Assembly: GCA_947503435.1 (NCBI GenBank)
Contig: CANNDL010000002.1
Span: forward strand, 248,001-312,000
Reading direction: 5' to 3'
Origin: an uncultured Kangiella sp.
GTDB lineage: Bacteria; Pseudomonadota; Gammaproteobacteria; Enterobacterales; Kangiellaceae
Length of the DNA stretch: 64,000 nt
The notes beneath the pieces are model-generated. The model did no database searches and had not been told where the DNA came from. It was given only the letters and a program-made list of their open reading frames with translations. Each line of letters begins with the position of its first letter. Position 1 is the stretch's first letter. Below, piece after piece: positions 29,434 through 38,593 of the stretch. The translations under genes were made by a program, and so were the position numbers.

Positions 29434-30327
29434 CTATATTCCGCCGATAAAAATAAACACACCTGTAAAAGCTAGCGCCATCCCCGCTAGCTTTCTTTTG
29501 CTTAACGGCTCTTTTAAAAACAACCAAGCCAATAACACGATAAAAATATTCGCGGTTTCATTTAAAACTGAAGCAATAGAAGCGTCGGTATATTTAAATC
29601 CACCTAACCAGAGCAGCATTGCTAGGTAAGTTGCAAAAACACTGGCAGTAATCAAATAAAACCAATTATGCTTTTGGGTAGTAAACTCAGTTTTTACGGC
29701 TTTTAATTGCTTGCGTAAAGCCATAAAAATAAACATGCCAATAACCCCTGCAAGTAGTCTTAAAAGAACAATCCAAAAGAACCCATGCTCACCGCTATCA
29801 AGAACAGGTTTTACCATTACCACGCCCATAGCGGTTAAAAACACTGAAGCAGCGGCGTAAAGCACTCCTCGATATAATTGTTTTTGATCGATTGCTTGAT
29901 AATTCTTTTGATAAACCACTATTAAAATGCCGGTTAGCACTAATATAAACCCTAGCCACTGCCATAGCGCTAGCGATTCATTAAGATAAAAAATAGAAAG
30001 CAAAATAACAAAAGGGCTATATAAACTGGCTACTATAGCCGTTCTACCGGCACCAATTATTCTAAGAGCCTGAAAATACCAGTAGTCCGCTATAGCAATA
30101 CCAAAATAGCCACTAACTACAATCACAAGCCACTCTGCCGCGCTTAGGCTGGGAATGGCAAAGCCCTCAACCAGTAAAGTCGTAGGAATTATGAACAAAG
30201 TGGCCACGCAATTCTTAAAGAAATTTAAATTATTTGCGCTTAAGGATTCACCGGAGTGTTTAAATAACACGACCCCAATTGCCCAGCAAACCGCACAGGC
30301 TAATGATAAAGTTTCACCTAAACCCAT
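29434..30327 (-). CDS. EamA/DMT family transporter
   Basis: About 10 TM helices, two EamA repeats (NESLALWQWLGFILVLTGILIV; KEPLSKRKLAGMALAFTGVFIF). Confidence 0.92.
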   Translation of the reverse strand: MGLGETLSLACAVCWAIGVVLFKHSGESLSANNLNFFKNCVATLFIIPTTLLVEGFAIPSLSAAEWLVIVVSGYFGIAIADYWYFQALRIIGAGRTAIVASLYSPFVILLSIFYLNESLALWQWLGFILVLTGILIVVYQKNYQAIDQKQLYRGVLYAAASVFLTAMGVVMVKPVLDSGEHGFFWIVLLRLLAGVIGMFIFMALRKQLKAVKTEFTTQKHNWFYLITASVFATYLAMLLWLGGFKYTDASIASVLNETANIFIVLLAWLFLKEPLSKRKLAGMALAFTGVFIFIGGI

Positions 30328-30390
30328 AGAAAATATTTGTGAATTATGATGACGCTAAATTAGCATAAAGCAACTTTATTGCCTAAAGGA

Positions 30391-31470
30391 TTAAGCCGGA
30401 ATTAGTAAATTGTAATCAAAGTCTAGCACTAACTGAGGATGAGCGTTTTTATTATCATCTAGAGCTAACTTCACCTGGTGTTGCATTTCTTGCCATTGGA
30501 CATTTTTGAAACCAAGTGTTCTTACTCGAATAGCCCCTACTCCAGCTCCAAGATCCTTTTTATCTAAAATTTGAGATGCCGCATAAATAGTATCGCCCGC
30601 ATAACTAGGATTAATATGATTTCCAGAATTTATAGCAGCTAACCACTGAGCGTTCGCCAAACCATTGTGAGAAAGTGTGCGGCAGAGTGAAATGACATGC
30701 CCCCCATAAACTAAGCGTTGCCCATGACGACTGGCACTCATTTGATGATGGTTAAAGTGAACCTTGGCGTTATTTTGGTAAAGATTAGTGGCCAGTGTAT
30801 GTTGTGAGTCATCTATGGTTACACCGTCAATATGATCAATCCACTCATCAAGCTCATAATCATTCAGTAAATATTTTTCTCCACTAATTTGTGGGTCGTA
30901 ATGATGGGAGGAATAATTTTCTGGTACTGCTGCTGTTTCTAAATTTATTAACGATTCTAAATAGGGTTTAACTTCGAAACTATTGAGCATTCCGGCTTGT
31001 CGTTTATTAACCATTACCCAACGCTTCCAGCTGACTACTATATGTCCATCTTGATTAAGAGCCTTTGAAGAAACATATACTATGCCGGTTTTGCCATTAG
31101 AGTTTTCCTTTAAACCTATTACTTCAGACACCAGAGTTAACGTATTCCCAGGATAAGTGGGTAAATGAAACTGCAATTCAGCATAGCCAAGATTGGCGAC
31201 TGCATTTAAAGATATATCATTAACGGTCTTTCCGAAAGCAATATGAAAAACAAGAAAGTTATCGATAGGTTTTCCTTTAAAGCCTAACTGCTTGGCAAAT
31301 TCTTGATTGCAAAATAGACTGTAGCGACTGCCAGTTAGGCTTAAATATTGAGTAGCATCTGCTTCAGTAATCGTTCTTGGCGTAGCATGGTGAATCTGCT
31401 CGCCTAAAGAAAAGTCTTCAAAAAAACGTCCTGCTGATGCTTTATTTGCCATAATAAAATTAAGATCCAA
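30391..31470 (-). CDS. mch: MaoC-family mesaconyl-CoA hydratase-like (beta-methylmalyl-CoA dehydratase)
   Basis: GRFFEDFSLGEQIHHATPRTITEADATQYLSLTGSRYSLF...PIDNFLVFHIAFGKTVNDISLNAVANLGYAE: pattern recalled from Mch proteins of the ethylmalonyl-CoA/3-hydroxypropionate pathways; about 350 aa double hotdog. Confidence 0.8.
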   Translation of the reverse strand: MDLNFIMANKASAGRFFEDFSLGEQIHHATPRTITEADATQYLSLTGSRYSLFCNQEFAKQLGFKGKPIDNFLVFHIAFGKTVNDISLNAVANLGYAELQFHLPTYPGNTLTLVSEVIGLKENSNGKTGIVYVSSKALNQDGHIVVSWKRWVMVNKRQAGMLNSFEVKPYLESLINLETAAVPENYSSHHYDPQISGEKYLLNDYELDEWIDHIDGVTIDDSQHTLATNLYQNNAKVHFNHHQMSASRHGQRLVYGGHVISLCRTLSHNGLANAQWLAAINSGNHINPSYAGDTIYAASQILDKKDLGAGVGAIRVRTLGFKNVQWQEMQHQVKLALDDNKNAHPQLVLDFDYNLLIPA

Positions 31471-32347
31471 TTAATTCGTTTTGCCCTAAATCTTTGACTC
31501 GATTATATAGACTTATAACTCTTTCTGCCCACTCTTTTAGAGAGGGCTCGATTAAACGGTCATCAAGTACGGCAACATTGCGCCCAGCAAGATTAGCTTC
31601 ATCAATAGCTTGGATGATAGATTTTGCTCGCTGGATATCATTATTTTTAGGGGTGAATGCATCATTTGTATAATCAAGTTGGACAGGATGAACTACCGCC
31701 TTACCATCGAATCCTAAGTCACGTGCTTGACGACAGGAAAACTCACACGCTTCTACATTTTTTAGATCGAAGTGTGGGCCGTCTACAACACACTTTTTAT
31801 AAGCTCGCGCTGCTAGCATTACTAAAGAAAGGCTCGTTAACAGGCCAGCACGATCATAAGTTGGAGTAATCTTGAGCTCATTAGATAAATCCGTAGTACC
31901 CATTACAATTGAAACGACCCTATCAGAGGCAGCACAAATTTCTTTGGCATTAAGCACTCCTAATGGACTTTCAATATTTACCATAATGGCGACTCGATCT
32001 TGACGCGCTTGATCGATAATTTCAATTGATTCCAATAGTTGATTTGCAGACTCTACTCTTGGTAACAAAATAGCATCTATTTCTAGATTTTTTATGGCAG
32101 CTATATCTTGTTTACCCCATTCACTTTCTAATGAATTTATTCGAACTACTCGTTCAGAGTGACCAAAGTCAGAAGATTGTGAAAACTCATCAAGTAATAC
32201 ATCTCGTGCGGCTTGCTTATATTCAGGCGGTACCGATTCCTGCAAATCAAAAACAATAGTATCCGCATCTAAATTTCTAGCTTTGTGCATAAATTTAGTC
32301 ACATGATTAGGCACATATAACAAAGTGCGACGGGGACGATATATCAT
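31460..32347 (-). CDS. CitE-like CoA-ester lyase (HpcH/HpaI superfamily), paralogue 1
   Basis: YRPRRTLLYVPNHVTKFMHKARNLDADTIVFDLQESVPP, VNIESPLGVLNAKEI, GFDGKAVVHPVQLDYTNDAFTP. Confidence 0.88.
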   Translation of the reverse strand: MIYRPRRTLLYVPNHVTKFMHKARNLDADTIVFDLQESVPPEYKQAARDVLLDEFSQSSDFGHSERVVRINSLESEWGKQDIAAIKNLEIDAILLPRVESANQLLESIEIIDQARQDRVAIMVNIESPLGVLNAKEICAASDRVVSIVMGTTDLSNELKITPTYDRAGLLTSLSLVMLAARAYKKCVVDGPHFDLKNVEACEFSCRQARDLGFDGKAVVHPVQLDYTNDAFTPKNNDIQRAKSIIQAIDEANLAGRNVAVLDDRLIEPSLKEWAERVISLYNRVKDLGQNELIGS

Positions 32348-32356
32348 CTATAGTTC

Positions 32357-33991
32357 CTACTGTTTTGACTTGAGTTGTTGAATAAGTTGATTGCGCAAAA
32401 TCTTGCCATTTTTGGTTCTTGGAAAATCTTGCAATAAATATACTTTTTTTGGCGCCTTATATTTTGCTAAGTGTTGCTGACCAAACTCATATAGATCTTG
32501 CTCTGAAATAGATGCGTTATCGGCAGGAATAACACAAATCACTACTAGAGTTTTATCGCCTTCAATGTTCTCGCCAAGTGCTACACAATCGGCAACTTGT
32601 GGATGAGTCTTAATAATCCTTTCAATCTCATGTGGAGAAATGCGATAACCAAAACTATTTATAATGTCGTCTTTGCGGCCTAAAAACCAAATATAACCAT
32701 CTTCATCTTGTTTAGCGTAGTCACCGGTAAAAAACCAACCATTACACTTTGCTTCTGCAGTTTCTTCGGGTAGCTTCCAATACTTCAAAAAGAGTCCTGG
32801 ATCATCTTCTCTAATAGAGATCAAACCTTCCTGCATAACTTCCACTGACTTTAATTTTTCATCGAGAAGCTCAACAAAGTGCCCAGGCTGAATAAAACCT
32901 GCAGCACCCGGTTTTACCTTGGCCTTTTTATGCTGCGAAATATAATAAGAGACTTCTGACATACCAATGGCTTCATAGATAGGCTTACCAAAGCGTTCCT
33001 CCCATATATGCTGCATTTCATCAGATAAATGTTCTCCCGCGCTCATACAGTGTTTTAACGAAGGTAAATCAAACTTTGTATATTCAGTTTTCTGCACAAT
33101 CTGTCGATAAATGGTGGGGACACCAATAAAAATAGAACATTGATGTTTTTGGATTAATCTAGGCCAAGTGTTAGCATCATTTTTACCTTCATAAGCAATA
33201 ACCGTGTGACCATGTAGCAATGGGTCCATAAGCGCTGAACCTAAAACATAAGTCCAATTAAATTTACCTGAGTGCATGATTCGCTCAGTTACATTAGAAG
33301 CCAAATCAAACCAATATTTACTTGCCGGCAGTCTCCCAAGCAACGCTCGATGTGCATGCAATACGCCCTTGGGATAACCGGTAGTCCCAGAGGTATATAC
33401 TAAGTAAGCGGGATCATTTGCTTTACTGTTATATGTTTCAAAACTAGCACTCTGAGCAGCCAATTGCTTGTTAAGATCTAAAACAGTAATGGCTTCGTTC
33501 ACAGGGAAATCGCCATCTCCTGTTAGGATGACTTTTTCTATTTTACTATCAGCCAATGCTTTGGATAACTTAGGCCACATACTTTTTTCAGTAACCAAGA
33601 CTTTGGCCCCTGAATCTTTAGCCAAATAGGCCACTTCTGAAGCTGCCAATAAAGTTGAAGTTGGAACAGCAATGGCGCCATACTTTATGCTACCGAAAAA
33701 AGCGATGGGATATTCAACTTGGTTAGGTAAACGAATAAGCACCCGCTCACCTTTTTCTAAATCTAACGACTCTAACAAATTCGCGAATTTGGACGTTTGA
33801 TTTGCTAAACCCTGATAACTAATGCTGGTTTCACCCAACACATCATCTTCAATGATTAAAGCGTTTTGATTTGCTTTGTCCGTCTCAGAGTGTTGATCAA
33901 TACAGGCATAAGCAATATTAAAATGCTCGGGAATTTCCCACTGCCACTGCCCATTAACTTGCTTTAATACTGAATCTAAACTGTATTGCAT
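32357..33991 (-). CDS. Acyl-CoA synthetase (AMP-forming; acetyl/benzoate-CoA ligase-like)
   Basis: LVYTSGTTGYPKGVLHAHRAL, AIGMSEVSYYI, WFFTGDYAKQDEDGYIWFLGRKDDIINSFGYRISPHEIE, RTKNGKILR. Start set at ATG 33991 (MQYSLDSVLKQ), 10 nt after the upstream stop. Confidence 0.93.
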   Translation of the reverse strand: MQYSLDSVLKQVNGQWQWEIPEHFNIAYACIDQHSETDKANQNALIIEDDVLGETSISYQGLANQTSKFANLLESLDLEKGERVLIRLPNQVEYPIAFFGSIKYGAIAVPTSTLLAASEVAYLAKDSGAKVLVTEKSMWPKLSKALADSKIEKVILTGDGDFPVNEAITVLDLNKQLAAQSASFETYNSKANDPAYLVYTSGTTGYPKGVLHAHRALLGRLPASKYWFDLASNVTERIMHSGKFNWTYVLGSALMDPLLHGHTVIAYEGKNDANTWPRLIQKHQCSIFIGVPTIYRQIVQKTEYTKFDLPSLKHCMSAGEHLSDEMQHIWEERFGKPIYEAIGMSEVSYYISQHKKAKVKPGAAGFIQPGHFVELLDEKLKSVEVMQEGLISIREDDPGLFLKYWKLPEETAEAKCNGWFFTGDYAKQDEDGYIWFLGRKDDIINSFGYRISPHEIERIIKTHPQVADCVALGENIEGDKTLVVICVIPADNASISEQDLYEFGQQHLAKYKAPKKVYLLQDFPRTKNGKILRNQLIQQLKSKQ

Positions 33992-34001
33992 ATTCGAAAG
34001 C

Positions 34002-35177
34002 CTAAATAAGTCCGTATGGCCAGTTCTCACGAATAACATGCACTGGCAATCGCTTAATAACGTCCATGGCAAACTCTTTATCTTTTTCATCGAGCGAATG
34101 TAGCGCATAGGCACGAAGTAATGTTTGCAACGCTTTACCAAACATTGGAGGATCTAACATTTCGCCTTCAAACTTAATGGCCCCACCTAATAATGCATCA
34201 GCATCAATCGCTGCTTGCAACACATTAACGTTGCGTTCAATTTGTAGTGGTGATGGAGTGAAAGCCATTTTACAGAGATGAATATGGAATGGATGAATGA
34301 CTTGTTTTCCGGTCAATCCCATTTGTGCTTCTACTAAGGCATGTTGGTGGACCACATGAGATTCATGCTCTCCATGCAAATCTAACCAGCGACGAACTTC
34401 ATGTGGTTCAATGCAAGTTTCGGGCATGGGGGTTTTGTTAATTAGCACTTCTACCCCACCAATAACGCCTTTACCAGCGATTCGAGCTTCCATTAGCAAC
34501 ATACGCAAATAGGTTTTTAATTCATCAATCCAACCTTCTGGCGTTAAATGAATTGCCATTGCTTTTGAAAAATCATGGATACCAAAAACTACATGACGTA
34601 CGGTCGAGTACTGCATTAACTCAGGGGCTAATTTTAAGGATCTTGGATGCTCTATAATAGGCTGAATTTCAATGGTAGGATCAACACCAACTAACCATGC
34701 TGACAAGTCGCGTATTTCAGCCGCACCGTAAACTTCACCCGCTTTTGCTAACACTATCGCATCAATAAAAGGATGCATGTCTCGAATTAGCTTCAGGTCC
34801 TCTTCGTAATCATCCGTTCTAAAAGGGTTAATTCTCACAGCTATTTGAAACTTGCGCTCTTCAAACAGGGGTAATTCTTGACGTAATAATTCGCGGCTTA
34901 GGATTTTTTGCCGACAGCCATCTTCTAAATCAAACAGCAGCGTATGCGCTTGAGTGTTATGAGCGTACTTTCGCATGCGGGCTGAAGCTTGCTCCATGCT
35001 TTCATACACACCTTCTGCAGGCGAATATTTTACTGGCGGATAATAAAGTTGAATTCCCGGCCAATATCCTCCGAGCACAACTTGCTCATCAACTTTTTCC
35101 AAAAAAGAATGTTCTTGCATCATCTTGACTAATCCGACCAGTTGGTTAATATAAATATGCCTTATCCGAACAAACAT
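34002..35177 (-). CDS. CitE/HpcH-like aldolase/lyase, paralogue 2
   Basis: HTLLFDLEDGCRQKILSRELLRQEL, GLTGKQVIHPFHIHLCKMAFTPSP. N-terminal start uncertain. Confidence 0.85.
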   Translation of the reverse strand: MFVRIRHIYINQLVGLVKMMQEHSFLEKVDEQVVLGGYWPGIQLYYPPVKYSPAEGVYESMEQASARMRKYAHNTQAHTLLFDLEDGCRQKILSRELLRQELPLFEERKFQIAVRINPFRTDDYEEDLKLIRDMHPFIDAIVLAKAGEVYGAAEIRDLSAWLVGVDPTIEIQPIIEHPRSLKLAPELMQYSTVRHVVFGIHDFSKAMAIHLTPEGWIDELKTYLRMLLMEARIAGKGVIGGVEVLINKTPMPETCIEPHEVRRWLDLHGEHESHVVHQHALVEAQMGLTGKQVIHPFHIHLCKMAFTPSPLQIERNVNVLQAAIDADALLGGAIKFEGEMLDPPMFGKALQTLLRAYALHSLDEKDKEFAMDVIKRLPVHVIRENWPYGLI

Positions 35178-35296
35178 TTCAAATGATTGTTTGAATAATT
35201 TCAGTTTTTATTTTTTTGTGATTTATTTCAGTGAAAATCTGAATTAGAATCATTCTAGTAAATAAGAGTTAACTAATTGTATTAGGGGTATTTTTT

Positions 35297-36304
35297 GTGA
35301 CAAATGAGCAACAAGACCAACAGGTTCATCCAACAAAAGCTTTATTCGATGCTGAAAAGGCTTTTCCAATTATCGCCTCATGTGAGCATTTTGCTGGCAG
35401 TGAAAAACTAATTTTAAAAGCCTTATCAATGCAGGAAACAATAGGTCCAGTATTCGATATCACTTGTGATTGTGAGGATGGTGCTCAAGCTGGAAAAGAA
35501 AAAGAACACGCCGAAATGGTTGCAAAAGTACTTTCATCTAAGGCAAATATTCACGAGATGGCGGGTGTCCGTATCCATGATTATAGCCATCCTCATTGGC
35601 AAGCAGATATCGATATCTTAGTACCCGCTATTGGCAATAAAGTGGCCTATTTCACTCTGCCTAAGTGCACTAAAGCTAAACAAATTAAAGAGATGGTGTG
35701 CTACATAAAAGCAGTAGCTAAAAAACATAATATTGACCGCAAAATACCAATTCACGTATTAATTGAAACTCATGGTGCTCTAAAAGACGTTTGGAAAATT
35801 GCTAAGATAGACTGGGTGCAAGTTCTCGATTTCGGCATGATGGACTTTGTATCAGGTCATAACGGCGCCATTCCTGCTTCTGCCATGCGCAGCCCAGGAC
35901 AATTTGATCACCCTCTTCTTGCAAGAGCCAAAACTGAGATGGTTGCTGCGGCTTTAGCTAATGGTGTTATTCCATCACACAATGTGACATTGGATTTAAA
36001 AAATCCTGAGCAAACCATGAGTGATGCGCAGCGTGCTCGCAGTGAGTATGGCTTTTTGCGTATGTGGAGTATTTACCCGACGCAAATTCAAGCAATTGTC
36101 GATGCTATGAAACCAGATTATTCTGAAGTTCAAGATGCCTCCAACATTTTACTTGCTGCACAAGATAACCATTGGGGACCAATTCAATATGATGGTGAGC
36201 TGCATGATCGTGCTACTTATCGTTATTATTGGCAACTTCTACAAAGGGCCCAGGTTTCCGGCCTAGACATTCCGGATGAAGCTAAAAGTCGATTCTTTAA
36301 TTAA
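35297..36304 (+). CDS. CitE/Mcl-like CoA-ester lyase, paralogue 3 (divergent)
   Basis: VFDITCDCEDGAQAGKEKEHAEMV, IPIHVLIETHGAL, LDFGMMDFVSGHNGAI, WSIYPTQIQAIVDAM. Confidence 0.85.
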   Translation: MTNEQQDQQVHPTKALFDAEKAFPIIASCEHFAGSEKLILKALSMQETIGPVFDITCDCEDGAQAGKEKEHAEMVAKVLSSKANIHEMAGVRIHDYSHPHWQADIDILVPAIGNKVAYFTLPKCTKAKQIKEMVCYIKAVAKKHNIDRKIPIHVLIETHGALKDVWKIAKIDWVQVLDFGMMDFVSGHNGAIPASAMRSPGQFDHPLLARAKTEMVAAALANGVIPSHNVTLDLKNPEQTMSDAQRARSEYGFLRMWSIYPTQIQAIVDAMKPDYSEVQDASNILLAAQDNHWGPIQYDGELHDRATYRYYWQLLQRAQVSGLDIPDEAKSRFFN

Positions 36305-36311
36305 TACAATT

Positions 36312-38510
36312 TCACAGCTGAAATGCATAACTAAATTTTGTAAAAAAGGTTCTTTGGTTGTTCTCTAAAGAGCCTATTTGCTCATTTTCTAAGGCACCAT
36401 CTGAATAACCAATATAGAGCACACTTTTAGCATCAAATTTATAAGCATATAGAAGCTGCCTAGCCACTGTCTTTTCATCATCCTGGTCCAGACTAAAGTC
36501 ATAACTAGTAAATTGTGTAAGAAACCTTAAAAAGCTTTTCTCATTGAATTGGTATATTAAATTTGCATTAGCTATTTTGGCATCAAAGAATCTCATATTT
36601 GCCACATCAAAGTTTTGATATACATATTCCATATAGAAATTAAAGTGTTTACCTGCTTGCCAATCAAAAAATATTTCATACCCTTGCGTCTCGCCGGCTC
36701 GGGCATCAGCGCTGACAAAATCTATTGCATCAGCTTGTGAAAATGCCAATCCAACTCGCAAACTAGAAAAGGGTTTATACGAGCCAGATAGATTAAAAAA
36801 GTTTTGCTCAAACCATTGTTGATCAAAATAGACTTCACGATTACCGAAATGAAAATCTATCTCAGATTGTGAGCGGCCTTCAAGACTTAAGGTCATTTCT
36901 GACTCTGTCTCTAAGCGCTGACCATCATACTGGGTGCTGGTATCCCAATCCCCTCTTAACTGAATACGGGAAAAAAATTCATCTTGCCCCCCATACCAAC
37001 GATGGCCACCACCAACTATAGTTTTGCGATACCCCGAGCGAGTTAAAAAGCCTAAGTCCGCACGAAAATCTTCATCAAAATGGTTATGCGACAGGAACCA
37101 ACTCCAATCTCTATCATTGTGACTATAGTTCAATCGGTAAGCGTTGCCAGATTCAGTGGCATCAAGTCCATAATTAGTTTGAAACTCAAGGGGATTATCC
37201 GATTGAGTGTGTATCAACTGATAGCGAAGAACATCACTATCCGTTAATTGATGCTTGCCATCAAAACTGATTAAATCATTGGAATAGTCTCCCGCATCTC
37301 GATGAGTCATTGTGACACCCAACAAAGAGGTTTCAGAGATATCGTGAGCATATCGTATGACCGCTGAATTACTTTCTTCTTGAAAAGATACCAAGCGCGA
37401 ACTTTGACTTGAGGGCAAAATAATATTGGTACTGTTATCACGAGCTAGTAAAACTCCAAGCGACCCATCATCTCCTTTTGATGTATATTTGATTCCCCCA
37501 TCTGGGTCGGCAATATTTCGACTATAGAAAACTGTGAGCATCGTATTAAAGTAGTCAGCTCCTTCTAAGAAAAAAGGTCTTTTTTCATCAAAAAATAGTG
37601 CAAAGCGAGTATTAACAGCTAACTGAGCTGAATCCGATTCCACTTGTGAAAAGTCAGGATTGATTGTCGCGTTTAATATAGAGTTATCATTGACCGCCCA
37701 ACGTAAATCAATACCACCATCTACATCATCACCACTCTGCCAATCCGTACCTTGCGATAAATCCCGACGTTCACTTCTGCTTCCGGCCAAGTAAGGAATG
37801 ATTTCCAAGTTTTGCCCTGAAGAAATGTCTTTAAAACCCGCATATTTTTGATATTGGCATATTCTGCAATTGATATTCCTATCGAGCGGGTTTGAAGCAA
37901 ATCGGTACTCGTAATCTTTTGGCAGCAACCGCACTAAATCAATTGCCCAAGTTTTGTCAGAGCGTTCATTTGAGAAGCGGAGAATCTTAAAGGGAATTTT
38001 TAATTCAACGCTATAACCCTTCTCAGTAATCTGACCTGCAGAGTACCAAATAGCATTCCAGGAATAATCTTCTCGATCCAATACATCATCAGAAATTGAA
38101 TCTTCTTGGATACCGAGCGGGTTAACAAAAAAGTTATAACTTCTTCTTTGATCATTGAATGTGTCAATCTGTATTCCAACTTGATCTTCATCGCCGATAT
38201 CATCACGATCACGGTAAGAAGCTCTTAAAGTTTCTTTTTCTGGATCACTGGCTACTATACCTACATAGAGAAATTCGCCATCTTCATAAAGATAAGCAAC
38301 GGTTGGATATTTTGCAGTTATGTTCTCGCCGGGACTAGTTTCGTAGGCGAGATTAATCATCTTGGCATTACGCCAAACTGGCTCTTCCAAAAGCCCATCA
38401 AGCTCAATAGACTTTGATAGTTTTGGAATACTGTCATTGCCATATGACGCGCACGCGCAAAGCAGCGTGAACACACTAAGTATCCACGCTGACATTTTAT
38501 TATTATGCAT
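36312..38510 (-). CDS. DUF5916 / CBM9-like-domain outer-membrane protein, copy A
   Basis: Signal peptide, DGLLEEPVWRNA.. CBM9-like N domain, beta-barrel C half ending FTKFSYAFQL. Confidence 0.88.
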   Translation of the reverse strand: MHNNKMSAWILSVFTLLCACASYGNDSIPKLSKSIELDGLLEEPVWRNAKMINLAYETSPGENITAKYPTVAYLYEDGEFLYVGIVASDPEKETLRASYRDRDDIGDEDQVGIQIDTFNDQRRSYNFFVNPLGIQEDSISDDVLDREDYSWNAIWYSAGQITEKGYSVELKIPFKILRFSNERSDKTWAIDLVRLLPKDYEYRFASNPLDRNINCRICQYQKYAGFKDISSGQNLEIIPYLAGSRSERRDLSQGTDWQSGDDVDGGIDLRWAVNDNSILNATINPDFSQVESDSAQLAVNTRFALFFDEKRPFFLEGADYFNTMLTVFYSRNIADPDGGIKYTSKGDDGSLGVLLARDNSTNIILPSSQSSRLVSFQEESNSAVIRYAHDISETSLLGVTMTHRDAGDYSNDLISFDGKHQLTDSDVLRYQLIHTQSDNPLEFQTNYGLDATESGNAYRLNYSHNDRDWSWFLSHNHFDEDFRADLGFLTRSGYRKTIVGGGHRWYGGQDEFFSRIQLRGDWDTSTQYDGQRLETESEMTLSLEGRSQSEIDFHFGNREVYFDQQWFEQNFFNLSGSYKPFSSLRVGLAFSQADAIDFVSADARAGETQGYEIFFDWQAGKHFNFYMEYVYQNFDVANMRFFDAKIANANLIYQFNEKSFLRFLTQFTSYDFSLDQDDEKTVARQLLYAYKFDAKSVLYIGYSDGALENEQIGSLENNQRTFFTKFSYAFQL

Positions 38511-38557
38511 TTACTTCTCCTTCAGCTATGTTTTTTATAGCAAAAAGTCTGAAATAA

Positions 38558-38586
38558 AGAAAGCCCTCAATAAAATAAAGGGCTTA
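38558..38586 (-). terminator. Hairpin terminator between the DUF5916 paralogues
   Basis: AAGCCCT..AGGGCTT with T-rich flank on minus strand. Confidence 0.55.
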
Positions 38587-38593
38587 GCAGATA

